A DNA stretch of 64,000 nt, from NCBI GenBank assembly GCA_964035545.1, contig OZ037771.1, positions 13,520,980 to 13,584,979 of the forward strand, written 5' to 3'. The translations under genes were made by a program, and so were the position numbers. The notes beneath the pieces were generated by a model that had not been told where the DNA came from, searched no databases, and saw only the letters and a list, made by a program, of their open reading frames with translations. Below, one piece after another: positions 1-12,900 of the stretch (positions within the stretch are counted from its first letter, which is position 1; each line of letters starts with the position of its first letter). This stretch comes from Bugula neritina (Eukaryota > Bryozoa > Gymnolaemata > Cheilostomatida > Bugulidae).

Positions 1-436
1 AGCAGGTAAATAAAGAAGCAATTTGCTTCCAAACACAAGGTTGTTACAACAAGACTGACCTCTAGTTTCAGATGTGCCAATATTTGACGCAGTCCTCAAG
101 TACGACCAAGGCATAAAATAAAAACATGTGATCTCTCATATCATAGCATTAAGTTAGAATAATTGAATGGTTATTAGATGTTTTTTACCAGCCATTGAAA
201 GGATTAAAGGTTTCTAAAGAGAAAACAGGCAATGTATAATTACATTATATCCTATCATAAACAATTATTATTCCGATTATATCATGTAATGTATAAATAC
301 AACATGGCTTTATAGATTTTAGATATAATAATATGCTAACATACATGCCTACATTATACTAGTGAACACATTTACAATACATGATAGCAAGTTCGCTATC
401 ATGGAGAGTTAATATAAATGTCGGACATGTTGAATT

Positions 437-3400
437 CTACTTGTCAGAAATACAGTTGTTCAACCGGGCATTGTACTTCTGTTTTGTGTCCATGCAGGAT
501 GCCAGCAATTCCACTTTTCTAGATCCTTCTTTGGCAATCAACCTGTATCAATTACACAGCAACACAATCATTACTATGTAAAAAATAAGTTTATAGTTGC
601 TATCCTTGTGAGAAAACCCTGATGGAAAGGGTTTTGTTAGGAAGTACTAAGGACTGGTTTAGATGAGGCACAGGAGCAATTATGGCTGGATGCTCTTCCT
701 AACATCACCAATAGCCTTCTTCGCTTTGACCCCTAAACCACGGATGCTCCTCACTACTATGTAGACATTGTAGTATTATACTATACTGAGTTACTGACCC
801 TGTTACATTGTAGCAATTTTATTTTTAAAAATTATTGGCTTGTGGGAACTCTTATGAGGATATTCTATTATGGATGTTACAAAAGACAATAGCATGCACG
901 CACACACACATAACACACACACACATGCACACATGATAACCAAACTTACGCAGGTCTGTTACTAAGAACAAACAATTCCAATCTTTTCATGACGTTTGAT
1001 TTGCTAAGATGCCTTCTTAACTTATCCATCAGAACTGCTGATTCAGAGGATCCCAAAACATAGACATTGTCGGTTGGCCAGTAAACAGTCAGTTGTCTGC
1101 CGTTACAGTGGTAGTATGGATTCATAGATGTAGAAAGACTGCAGTCTAAATTGGAATACAGGAAAAGTGGTGATTATGCTCTTTGCATAGAAATGTCCTA
1201 TAAGCAGCTTGGAGTTAGGGGTGAATGAGTGCAGTAGTTTAGGGTTCTCAAGCTTGCAGTTGGGGGGTTCCACTGAAACCTTGACTCTAAAAAACTTCTG
1301 TCAAGTGTGGAGTTGGAGACTGACGCCATCTTGTTTATGTTGAATATTAGGATAAAATTGGTAGAGTTGTAGTTGACAAGACTGTTATATTTTACGTATG
1401 TAGAAGAAGAGAAAGAACGAGAAAAGTATTGTGGGTAATATAATAAAGTATTCCTACAGAGAGAAGACAATTAATAGTATGGTTGTTTGTTAGTTATAAA
1501 TGTTCATTGTCACAACAGCAGAAAATTGTATCCTATCAACATCAAGAGAGGAAAGCACAGTGAATTTACAGTGGATTTATAGTCACTATTTCTGTGAGAA
1601 CTCCTGATGAAAAGGGTTTTTCAAACCAGGCTAAGGTTCTTAATTATGACTGAATACCTTTCCTAACATCACCAATCGCCTTTACTGGGATTCGAACTAC
1701 TGACTTTGTGTTTACTAAACCAGTACTCTAACTCCTAGACCTCAACTGTTCTCTTTTATGATTTGACTGATAATAAATGATAATAAATAAATCAAATTGA
1801 TTTATACAGCCTAGTAATTCATACTAACCAAGTTCACATACTATACTCTGGAGTTTATTTTTCTGATGATTTAGTACCGTTTCTAGAACTCGTTTGCCGT
1901 AATCGTCTGCCCCGACTAAGCTACACTCCACTTCGTACTCGGCCATGAATGTTATTCTTTTTGTCAAAGGAGTTTCTATAATAAAAGTTACTTTTACTGT
2001 ATATAGTTTTAAATATAACTATAGTAAAAATTATTAGAAATTATTCTAGTCCCAACTTCCAGTAACAATATGTGGTATATAGTAGGTAGAGAGAGTGTCA
2101 TTTGCTTTACCTACAAAATATAGTTCTGCATGTATAAATTATTGTTAAATCTTCAAATACATCTGTTATAATTATTTCATTGACCATATGTATGGCTATA
2201 TATAGCTTCATATAATTCATTATATTACTGCATGGGATAAATGTGCAGCGTAGTTTGATTGATAAAATTTAAAACTATAATTTGCTGTCTAATTTTTTTT
2301 AAGTTCAGGAACACTTTATATTCAAATATCTTAAAAATAAATGGCAATTCAAAATTATAAAATTTTGGCTCTCACTGGGACTCGAACCTAAGACTTCTGG
2401 CCTGCAAGCAAGCCTGCTATACCACTACACCACGGAGGCTACAGAGCAAACTCATCCCTACAAAAGGATAAATTTATTTTATACTTACTGGTTACATTGA
2501 CAGTGTAAGTACACGTTTCAGACATGGTCTTCTTCTTCATTAGGTATGAACCTTCAGGGAGACTTATTATGTTTCCGTCAACCAACTCCACTTTAGTTTC
2601 CTTTTGGCCTGGTTTCAGGTAGACTGTCATGTTCTCATACGGACACAAGGGGGGATAATACTGACTTCCTGTATTTATAAGAAGAAGTCTAGTAGAGTTT
2701 GTTTCAACAAAAAATATTTTTGCTGCAGAGTAGTTTGATATGTAATTATTTTAATATAACAGCAAACACTGCCTCCCTGTTGTCTTAAAACTTCTTTTAT
2801 TATTTTGTTTTAAGTTTATATTGCAAGAAAATTTTTCAAAGTTCAAATGTGAACATTTTTGCTATACACAAAAACTTTCTGACTAGATGACGTAACATGT
2901 AATGAAACTATAACATTCACTATACGACAAGTATTAGTTAGAAACATAGTCAATGATCTAAGCATTTTATCCAATGGGAGAGCAAGTTATAATAATATAA
3001 ATGCAAATTATTTTTCAGGTAAGATAAAAAGTCCGTTTACTTACGGCTGAATGCGAAAATCCTAGAATATGCTCCAACATAAAGTTTCCCGTCTAAATTC
3101 AGCAACGATCTGGGTCCATAAGGGAAGCTCCCAGTAGTAGTAGTAAGCTTACAGCTATATCCTTGGTAAATACAAACATGACCAACCACTTGCTTGCTCA
3201 TGTCTATCAGCTTCATTTTTCCCACATCATTTTGATAATCAATTACTATATAAGCATCATCGCCAAGGTTTGCAATGTCAGAAATAGCGCTAAAGCGGGC
3301 GTCATTAAACCGGCCGAAAGTATCGCCTGCTGTCTTTGAACCTGCTAAGACACTATTGCTAACAGATCCATTATAAGCCCAGCTAACTAGAGAGATATAT

Positions 3401-4560
3401 TTACCTCTGTTGACCACTAGTAGCTGCATGTCATGCCAACACAAACTCCGGGGATATCTGAAGCCCGACCTGATTATGGTACTTGTCATTTTCGTTGTTG
3501 TGTCTACATACCTTAAAGCGTGATTGTTTGAGTCAGATATTATTAGTTTGTCTCGGTCTTTTGCGTCTAACACAGCTGCAAAGGGCCTGTTAAACAATGC
3601 ATGCTCTCCATCTTGAAAACCCGCCGAGCCACATTTTCCAACAAAACTTTGATAACGTTTTTCGTATCGACTGAGCAGTTTGATGCAATGCATGTCTTGA
3701 ACAACTACAAACACATATTTAAGTGACGCTGATTGTGTAAAGCCGGTAATAGAGTTGACCTCATCTAAAACTACTGTGTCAGTCACGCATCCATCACTAC
3801 TATACAGATGATTCTTTGTGGAATAGAGTAGAATGCTAGTTCTGTTGAAGCGGTCAGACTCCATGTGGGTGATGATGGAAGGTGTTCGAACGAAGCTGCT
3901 GATGTCATCATAGGACATGGTAGATAGTTCTCTCCACCTGGTGTAAATACAGTTTTGTTATTTATGCTAAAAATTGGTAGTGCAATACAATATAATACAA
4001 TTGTTTTGCTTCAATCTGAACTCTAAGCTCAATTTATGTCTTGCACAAAAGCCATTAGCATAGTCAAAGTAACAGTTATTGCCTTATTGTATTTTTATAA
4101 GTTAAATATAGATCTCATTGTTTACTGCTTTATTAAACTGAATGCTGCATATTAGTACTTACTCTGGTGGAGAAATATACTCTTCAGTCTTTACACAGGG
4201 TGTAATAGTTAACAGGATCTAAAATTAAATATATATCTAAAGTAAATATATACTTAAAAAAAGCAACAGTGGTGTAGTGGTTAGAGTGCTGGCCTAGTAT
4301 ATGAACATAAGGTCAGTGGTGCAGTACAAACACTAGTGGTGATATGTTAGGAAGAGCATACAGTCATAATGCTCCTGTGTCACATATCAATAATAACCTA
4401 CATTAACAAAAGCCTTCCCATTAGGGCTTCTAACATGGGTGTAGTGACTATAAACTTGCAGGAACTTTTTTAAGTAACATATTTGACTGAATTTTTAGTT
4501 TAGAGCACTGGCTAAGGAACGATATTTACTTACCACTTTGAAGTACCATTGGCTTAACAT
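437..4560 (-). CDS. NHL-A: secreted NHL-repeat protein, complete seven-exon gene (534 aa)
   Basis: Exons (minus strand, 5' to 3'): 4534-4560, 4163-4218, 3045-3937, 2489-2668, 1829-1975, 950-1145, 437-542. All junctions are GT-AG and the phases (0,2,1,1,1,2) match the other cluster members, giving 1605 nt. Exons 1-2 encode a hydrophobic N-terminus (MLSQWYFKV then ILLTITPCVK), read as a signal peptide. Exon 3 encodes the propeller, opening with HMESDRF and carrying NHL-type stretches such as DKLIISDSNNHALRYVD. Exon 4 begins around LCPYENMTVYL and has Cys at both ends. Exons 5-7 align with NHL-E: KRITFMAEYEVECS, LTVYWPTDNVY, SNVMKRLELF, and a tail with ASC...NNC ending in TAG. NHL repeats form beta-propellers that usually bind protein or other ligands; no ligand can be inferred. 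It is the most divergent propeller in the cluster. Models rest on homology and splice sites, not transcripts. Confidence 0.8.
587..755 (-). repeat. tRNA-Thr-like SINE, decayed copy in NHL-A intron 6
   Basis: It matches the SINE family at 35074-35272: the body (GCTATCCTTGTGAGAAAACC, then GGATGCTCTTCCTAACATCA) and part of the tRNA-like head (GACCCCTAAACCAC). The middle of the tRNA head, including the B box, is lost, so it is an old dead copy. Confidence 0.6.
897..936. repeat. (AC)n microsatellite
   Basis: An interrupted CA/AC dinucleotide tract lies a few bases beyond the exon 6 donor of NHL-A, inside intron 6. Confidence 0.8.
1576..1745 (-). repeat. tRNA-Thr-like SINE in NHL-A intron 5
   Basis: Same family and orientation as the 35 kb copy. 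Read on the minus strand it has an A-box-like start, an anticodon-arm remnant with AGTAAACA, a B-box-like GTTCGAATCCC and the shared body with TGTTAGGAAAGG. It is degenerate and not a tRNA gene. Confidence 0.65.
2368..2455 (-). repeat. Second tRNA-derived SINE family, copy in NHL-A intron 4
   Basis: The plus strand shows CACTGGGACTCGAACCTAAG, the reverse complement of a B box, followed by GCAAGCAAGCCTGCTATACC and a trailing CAAACTCATCCCTACA shared with copies at 11.8 kb and 32.7 kb. It ends about 30 bp before the exon 4 donor. Confidence 0.65.
4264..4462 (+). repeat. tRNA-Thr-like SINE, plus orientation, NHL-A intron 1
   Basis: It opens with AGTGGTGTAGTGGTTAGAGT (A box region), has a decayed anticodon arm and B box, then the family body TGTTAGGAAGAGCATACAGT and the end TAGTGACTATAAACTTGCA. 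It lies between exons 1 and 2 of NHL-A. Confidence 0.65.
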
Positions 4561-5801
4561 TTTTCCAATTTATAGGCTGGAAAAACACTTTGAAATTAAT
4601 CTGTAATATTCAAAGCATATCTATCTTGTATTGCAAACATGAAGACTGGAATCAGTATGATTACATTATGCAACTGGTCAACATACGTAGTAGATATTTA
4701 ATATCTGTAATCATGGTGTTAAATAATTTTGGCATATTCGGTTTGGTTATATAATTATATACTTTAGTTTGAGTTAAAATTACAGCCTTCTTGATAAAGA
4801 GTGTTTTTATTCGTAAATGACAGTTGATATGGTGATTTCAAAGTAGTAGTTAATTCTTTTGCAAAGATACACCCCTTTCTATAGAGTGGTTTACATATGC
4901 ATTATATACTGAAAAGAAGAGTTACGTTACAGCATGTAGCGAATCTTCAATTGCAAGTTGCAGCATTTGGAGTTCACCAATAATTTCTATGTGAAACTTA
5001 TGTATGTTTCAAAGTAAAAAAATATTTGAAATTTAGAGCATGTATAAAAACTTTATGCTGATGCTGAAATCTGATTATGAAAGTAAATGTGATCCCTTAT
5101 AGTTATGTTATGCAATATATAGATATACATATCTTATAAGATAATTATAATGCAAGATTCGCATCAATTTGGTTTGTTGTGTAATTTAAAAATGAGAAAG
5201 TTCACGAAGGTTTAAAAATGCTAATATATTTGCTGTCATCTTCAAAGGATTGGAAAAATTCTGTATCAAGTTGTGAAGGCAGCTTATTTAGGTTAACATG
5301 TTAAAATATTTATTTACCACTATAGATTATTTTTGCATGCACATACATGTCTTAATTGATATTTTGTGCACATTCAAGAAGGCCAACAATTATTATATTC
5401 AATTAATACACAAACTAAGCAAAGAAGAATGTTCTTTTTTTAACTTTTTCCCGATATTCTTGTGCTATGATCAAAGATGCATAACATGCATTATAGTAAA
5501 TTAAACATGGTATATTTAAAGTTATATCTGTGGGAGTTTGCTATACAACATATTATTTTAATCTTTCAACAAAATTTTAGGCAATTTATTATCAATGCAT
5601 TATTTTCAAATTTTCACTATATACGTCTGCCAATCGAAGTGAACTTTATAGATTCGGCTTTCAGGACAGCTACAGTTTGTTCAAATATAAAACTTTAAGC
5701 CTGGTCACTCAATCACAAATCAATGTCCATATACTTTCATATCATCTAATTGTAATCATACAATGAGAGAAAATAGTTTTTTGAAGTTGAAATTTGACCA
5801 A
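4561..5801. other. Intergenic: start of NHL-A to end of NHL-B
   Basis: This stretch would hold the promoter of NHL-A and, had they survived, exons 5-7 of NHL-B. Neither reading the minus strand nor matching the conserved exon motifs (VYWPTD, SNVMK) gave a recognisable relic. Short ORFs on the plus strand look random. Confidence 0.5.
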
Positions 5802-8518
5802 TTAATAGCCTATAAAAAGTTCCTGAGATCTAACTAAGATGTAAAAAGTACACATCTTGAAGTTATGTTGTCTTGTGATCTCGTAGTCGCCATTTGGCAG
5901 CTCAGCCGTGTGTCCATCTCCAACATCTACTCTGGCTGTCTCTTGACCAGCTGGATGGTAAATGGTCACGCTGTTGTACGGACATTCTTCTTTCATATTC
6001 TTTTCTAAAAATAGTAACAGGACATAGAAAGTTGCAGAGTATATGTTTAGATTGCTCACATTTCTTAGTAGCAAAATAAGTCTTCTTCAAAACTTGCAGT
6101 AATTATTTCTAGTGACACTTGCTTGGTGTGTTTATTTGTTTATGGTGAGATTGTTTGTGTAAATACTAATTGCAGTTTAGCACATTACAGAGTTTCCTCC
6201 TACCCCTTCCTTACTAAATTTCTCTCTCATTTTGAGACCTATGTATGTGTGTATAGGAACAAAATGGTCAAATTTAATGGATTAGTCAGTCAAATCTGAT
6301 ATTTTATTATGTCACGAATTGAGGTTTTTAGGACCAGTAGCTTAAAGTGAAATACAAAGGCAGCATTTCATAGTAATGGAAAAATTGAAATAACCAAACT
6401 ACTTTAATTTAATTGATAAAATTTGGTTTGGGTCGCTGGTTGAAATTATTTCCAGAGCAAAAATTCTTTTGCTCCATTTCTAATCTAGAGCATGCACAGG
6501 CTTTTATCAATTTTCCGTTACTGCACCTACCTATCATGCACATAACTTTTACTTACTGTTAAGTAATTTGATTCCTTTGATGAAGCCCACAAAGAGTTCA
6601 TCTCCAACACTCATCAAAGAATATGGTTCAACTGGCAGCTCACAGTCTGTTTCTTCCTGCCTTTTAAAACAAATCTCTCCAACCAACTTTCTCTCCAAAT
6701 CTATTAGCTTCACCTTTTTGTTCCCATAGTCACTTACAATGAACATTTTGTCTCCAATCTTCTCCAAACCACTCAGTCTTTTAAACCTTGCTTCATCGAA
6801 CCCCCCAATTTTGTCTCCTGGAGTAGATGATCCACACAGTTTGACATTTCTCACTGCACCATTCTGTTCCCAAGTAAGTTGGGAAATATAGCCTACTTGA
6901 TTTGCAACCAGCAGCTGATGGTCTGCCCATTGCAGATCTTGGGGGTATTTGAGACCAGACTGTATTACTGTTTGCAGATCTCTGGTGTTCAAATCCACTA
7001 ACCTCACAGCGTTGTTAGTTTTGTCTGTAACTAGCAGTCTATTTGGGTTTCTCACATCTGTAACAATTGCCCAAGGATTGTACATTCTTCCCACACCTAT
7101 TCCTCCATTCCTATAGCCTTCCTTACCACATGTTCCCGCCAGATCTTCAAGTAGATTCAAGTCTCTGTCCAGAACTTTGATGCAGTGGTTTCTGTGATCA
7201 GCTATGGCTACGTGTGTGGCATTTACTTGTGTGAACCCGGTTACGGTTAGGATGGTGAGGGTTTTACTTGTATAACCTCTGAGAGATTTCAGATAGTGAC
7301 CATCAGCTATCAGGATACATTTGCCAAGTCTGTATTGATCTACTTCCATGTGCAGCACTGGGTAGGGGTTGTTGACGAAAGGCTGGAACTTATCAAAGAT
7401 TGTTCTAAAAAATCATGCATAATATGATGCTAAATGATGACATGAGAGTCTCATAGACAATGGAAATTTTTAACCCACACACCGCAATTTTACAAACTAA
7501 GCCAGTACAACTAGTTTTTTCAAACTGCCTAATTTGATCTGCGCTACTGGAAATTACAATATTATAGAAATATTTTACGTTCAAATTAAATGCTAACATT
7601 GATTACACAGTCTACGATCAATTATCGATTTTAAAACATTTTCATTTTCACCATCTCATGTGTTCAGTACAGGCTAAAACTAGCTATAATGTCTAAGCTT
7701 GGCTCGAAATTGTCTCCTGTTCTTTTTGATTAGCATCCAAAAATAAAACTGATATATAGAAAGTTATAAAAGTTCTCAAGAGTTGCCTTATCTGGAAGTT
7801 GGGTAATAAAGACTTTTAGCAAACTTTGTATTCTAACTTTTAGAGCAATAACTGTTACATGCTACAAGGAGATGTTTAGCTCTCAGCCTAATTTCCAAAG
7901 ACAAGGCAAGTAGCAATGCATTAGTAACACAAACATTATTCAAACAAAATAGCAACTACAAAAATAATTTTTCCCAACATTTTTGTTTGAATTTAATATA
8001 GCTTCATTTTGCATAATGCTCACTTGAAACTATATTTTAAATATAGGTACATAGTATAAATGCGATTCAGTATTTTTGTTCCTGCTTTTCACCTGATTTT
8101 TTAAAAGTTGTTGACTAGAACACTAAAATAGTTGTATTAAAATTAAAACTTACCTTGGCTCACCATTATTCTCAGCATATATCTTGCCAGAAAAAGCCAC
8201 TGCTATCTACAAAACAGCAATATTCTTTTAACTTATTGACAAAATATTTTATTGCAAGCTGATTTTCTCTACTTAATTTCTTATGTAAATAAAAACCTAA
8301 TATAATTACACTATTAGACTATTACATACTATTACACTTCATAATAGTTATATACTCACTAATGCAATCTACTATATAGTTATATAATATTATTATAATA
8401 TTATATTATATTTATTCGCATACTATCATAATTTACTACAGCTATATATACTTACTATAATTACTACTACAATCTACTAAATTTATGTACTTACTATTAC
8501 AATCCACCAGGGCCCCAT
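5802..8518 (-). CDS. NHL-B: secreted NHL-repeat protein, shortened 3' end (375 aa)
   Basis: Exons (minus strand): 8495-8518, 8154-8206, 6557-7404, 5802-6004. The first two exons give MGPWWIVI plus IAVAFSGKIYA, a typical signal peptide. Exon 3 is a well-preserved propeller (LHMEVDQYR, AGTCGKEGYRNGG, NRLLVTDKTNNAVRLVD). Exon 4 encodes the first Cys module (ECPYNSVTIY to CTFYILVR). In NHL-A and NHL-E exon 4 ends at A|GTAAGT; here that place reads AGATCT, so the donor is gone and the frame runs 12 codons on to a TAA. No exons 5-7 are seen downstream. It could be a functional short form or a decaying gene; the propeller is intact, which favours function or recent truncation. Confidence 0.72.
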
Positions 8519-9949
8519 GATTGTTTTGTAAACTACTGGAAAACTAGCCACCTAGCTTCTACATGTAAACAGTTTTTGTTTCATCATTGTTATTGCAAAT
8601 TATAGCCCTAACAAAGCTGTGCACTACCTGTAATTACTAATTGTAGGTTATGTATTTATGTGTTATACTCAGTCAATGATTTCTCTGACTATTTTGCCCA
8701 TCATTAAACAAGAGATGATTATATAAGATATTTCTGTCCCTCCAATACTTTATTTATTCTAAAATAATAAAACTGAAACATTATGATATGGCATGCCCAA
8801 TGTAGGAGATAAACTGGTGTCATTTCAGATAGCCGGACACCAAATTAGGCGACACCAAATCTTGCCATCAATCAATGGTATTCAAACATATTTGACTACC
8901 TACTTTAAACTTTAAAATTAAATAAATATAATGTAGAAGAGTAGTTTAAAAAACCCCTTTTAAATTATTTAAAAAAATAGGTATTTTATAGATGAACGAT
9001 TAGTAAACTGTTAAAGTAATGGCTTCAATGAGTTATATTATACAGGTATACAGGTTTTCAGTTAGACACTTGTGCACATGGATTTACATGCAACCAAAAT
9101 AAATGCAATTTGGGATCAAATATATCATGTTGTTAATTCTTAATGTTTTTTTTAAATGTTGGCTAGTTGGAGGGCCGTCCATAACCACTGCAAGCTCCTT
9201 CTAATTCTCATCGAATCTAACGAATTTGGTGTCATCACAGTTTTACAATAAACTAAATTTTTCACTTAAAAGCTTCTCACATGAACGCTTCACAATTAGA
9301 CACTAATTATTTACTCCAGTACAATATATTTTATGTGCAATTTATTTGAATATTATCGAAATATATATTTAAATGAATTTGGGTCAACTGCTTGTCATTT
9401 AGCACATAAAGAAACTCCTTTGATCTGCATTAACTTATTATTTTGTGTTTTCTGTACTTCTTGTTGTTTGAAAAGATAGTTCAGTAATAAGTATTCATTA
9501 AAGATAATGTGTATACTTATTAATGCATTACTTTTTTGTCCTACAAAAATCCGTGAAAATTGGACTATTATTTCAAATAATTTATATTAGCTATTATAGC
9601 TATTAGCATATTAGCTATTTAGCAATCAATACAACAGTTTTATAGGTACCAAAATAAAATATGGCATCTAACTGGGATGAAACCACGAATTTGCTTCACT
9701 TGCTTCTAGTCTTATCAAATTGAGTAGGTATTCGAAACTAGCACTTCTAAACTTTAAATTTTTCCTATGGTTCAGTGATACAATAGAGTTTGTTATTTGA
9801 AAGCTTCTTAAAGTACATAATTGTAGACTTGGGCATACTAACAAACAAAGGACGTAGTTGTGCATCTTTTCTACTCTAGGACACCATCTGGGTGCATTTG
9901 GACGTTGAATCAATAGAGCTAGTTTTCTTCACAGAATAATAACACAGCA
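8519..9949. other. Head-to-head intergenic region between NHL-B and NHL-C
   Basis: The two start codons face away from each other across 1.43 kb, so promoters of both genes should lie here. It holds a MITE at 9318-9690. A weak inverted pair, GACACCAAATT near 8835 and AATTTGGTGTC near 9225, may mark another decayed element. No coding signal was seen. Confidence 0.6.
9318..9690 (+). mobile_element. MITE family 1 copy, left end lost
   Basis: The interior (TTATGTGCAATTTATTTGAA, ATTAGCACATAAA, GATCTGCATTAA) and right terminal repeat (CCAAAATAAAATATGGCATC) match the complete copy at 46224-46690. The left inverted repeat is missing. No coding capacity. Confidence 0.7.
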
Positions 9950-12900
9950 ATGGCATTAGCACGGGTAGCAGCTGTAAGTATAGTTTGCTTTTAGTTTTAC
10001 TAGTAATTTGCAAATTCAATTCTCGGCATAGTTTAATTTTTACATCTGAAGTGCTATATTGATACGTTTTAATTTTATATTATCTCAGCACTAGCTGTTT
10101 AATTTTACAGAAATATAATTTTCAAATGCTTACACCAACAGCTATTTAGAAATATGCAAAAACTGCAATATGTGCTTATGACTGTATTATTGTAACGTAC
10201 GTGTAGGTCAATCACTAGTAGTAGTACTGCTATAACTTGCTATGGATAGGCTTACATTATATATGGCATGTATAGTATTTTCATGAATCATGCTATTATC
10301 ATTTATACTGTTTTATATTCTTATTCTAGTAATATAATATTGAATTGAATTAACTTTGTCCATATAATATTATATGGACAAAGTTAATTCAATTTGTTAG
10401 TTAAAAGCAAACCAAATTCTATGTTAGCTTTGCACGCTTGAAGATTCCTAAAATCTAAAAACACAACTTATTTGAATTTAATAGTCTGTGCTATTGTTAA
10501 AATTGCTGTATATTTTGGTAACTTTACTTTTAGATTCTGATGATCCTTACATCAAGGGTGACATCTGATGGACAAGTGAATTCAGGGTAAAACAACTTCT
10601 ATACCTCTTACAAACACATGTCATTGCAAATCACATATCCTAACTTTTTGAAAAAAAACCAGATTTGTTTGCTTGGTGTGAGAGGAATTAGTTCAAAAAT
10701 GAATTAAAAAAATTATTTCTGATATTTTTTTCTAGACTGAAATTTTTTTCAATTTGTTGATTTGAAAATCTTAAAAACTCTTTACATTATTATAATATTA
10801 CTTGGCTTAAATTTTTAACTGTACACTACAACAAGCATAAGATAAAGGAGGGAATATTAACTGGAATAATTATTGGTTAGCAAATAATGCGAAAGACTTG
10901 CTGTCCGTTATGCAACTTCATTAGCAGCAAAGTTTCAAATCATAGACTGAATATGTTGCGTAGCGTAGTGTGATGAATAACTCTCTTATACTTGCAAACT
11001 GGAGGCTTTGGGTTCAAAATTCAAATCCCAGTGGGAGCAAAAGTTTCATGGAATGCAGCTTGCAACCTGTAACTTTTCAAAAGCCAGTGGTAGTTTACAC
11101 TAAGAGTAGTCATTATCATTCTGCAGGCTAGTTGAATAAACTTAACAAGATTTTAATAAGCATTGTTTCATGCTTTTATTCTTTCCATGCTACATTACTA
11201 AGACCTTAATATTAGGTCTTTGGAATATTATGTAACATAATTTGTATATACTAGCTAAAATTATCATTTAATGCAGCAAAAACCATTTATTTCAGTGGGG
11301 GGCGGGTGTGTATAACTGCAAAATTGATAATTTACTAGGAAATTATTCTTTAATTTACAGGTTTGCTGAGATTAAAATTAGATAGCAAATACTCAGTGAA
11401 AGCAATTGTTTCACTACTAATTGTGCAAATTCAAATAAATCTTAAAATTTGCCTTAATAAATATTAAAATTTTTATTTATTAACCTCTGAATATAGTAAA
11501 AAGTTGCTACTAGTAAATACATAGCAGTGCATTCTTGTAAAATTATTTATTTCAGCCTTATAAATAGCCTTTACATATTTTTACAAAGTAAGTTAAAGCA
11601 AACTTACTTTTGCTTTCTAGTTGACTTTGCAACAATTCAGGTTTTTTCCATTTATTGAACAAGCATGAGATTCATCCGTGGAACAACAGTGAAAAATATT
11701 CTTAAATTTTACAAGAGTCAGGGTTCACATCTTTACAGTAGAAGAAGCTAACGTTTCTGACGAAATTAGCATATCAACAATAGCTCGGCCTATTTAGTCT
11801 AAGCTCTTGAGTAGCTTTAAGAGTTGCTACCTAAAAAATAATTGCCCCTACTGGGAATCGAACCCAAGACCTCTGGCTTGCAAACAAGCATGCTAACCAT
11901 TACATCACAGGACCACTGGGTAAACTCATCACTACACTACCAAACAAATGCTTTAAATATCTGACTATCTACAGTGCTATTGTACCCTAGCTGCAGGTTT
12001 TTGCTGTAAACTGTGTTTATTTGCTTTTGATGCCATAAAAGGAACTCAGCTGATGGTTAAGGCATACGATTAGAGAGTATTACAATAAAAAAATTATATA
12101 CTCATTTATTTTTTTTCTTTTGGTATCGGTTGCTTTAGGTTGGAGAAGAGATTGTCATTCAAGTCTGAGTTTGATATCCGCTGTGAGTTGATAGACTATG
12201 ATAATGATAGCAGACGGAGTCTGAGAACTTCTATTATAAGAAGAAAAGAGCAGCTACAGGGTCTCTGTGAAGAAGGTAGACAACTCCTGACATATGTGAA
12301 TATCTTAAAGAATCCCTGAAACTATTTATGCTGTATTAAAATATCCATATATATCTTAGTTAGTATCTACAGACTGTTTAAAGGTTGGATGCCCACGCAA
12401 TTTTGTCTTATATTTAATTTTTTTGCAAACATGAATTGATTTAAGATTTCTTACCACTTGCTGATGACATTCCTTGTTTCCTCTGAAGTCCTTGGTGTTA
12501 TAAAACTAATAGTAATTAATGCTAACTTTTATTGCACAAAATATCTTATAAAACAAAATTGTTTAACGTACAACTTTCAGAAGGTTTTTAGATAATTACT
12601 AAGGTACCTTATATATAAATATTGTAATATTGCATAAAGAAATGTTATGATGTGTGTTGAGGATTCTTTAAGTTCATTCATCACAAACATGATAGTTTCA
12701 TAGACTTATTATATTGCATAGCTACTGCTTTCATAACGTTAAACATAATTAGCACTAGCTACAAAGTTTGTTTTTATATGTGAGAAAATGTTTCAAAGTA
12801 TATTAAATAAAATTAAATTTCATGATGTTTTTAATTTCTTTCTGATTAGATTGCATGATGTCATCAACAATGGACCCATTCTTTGACTGTACTAAGGACC

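Noticed and set aside
8835-9235. Possible further MITE bounded by GACACCAAATT and AATTTGGTGTC
   Set aside because: The inverted match is only 11 bp, the ends are not clean and no second copy was seen.
11845-11945. Possible tRNA gene
   Set aside because: A and B boxes are present but the anticodon stem does not form properly and many diverged copies with the same tail exist, so it is a SINE.
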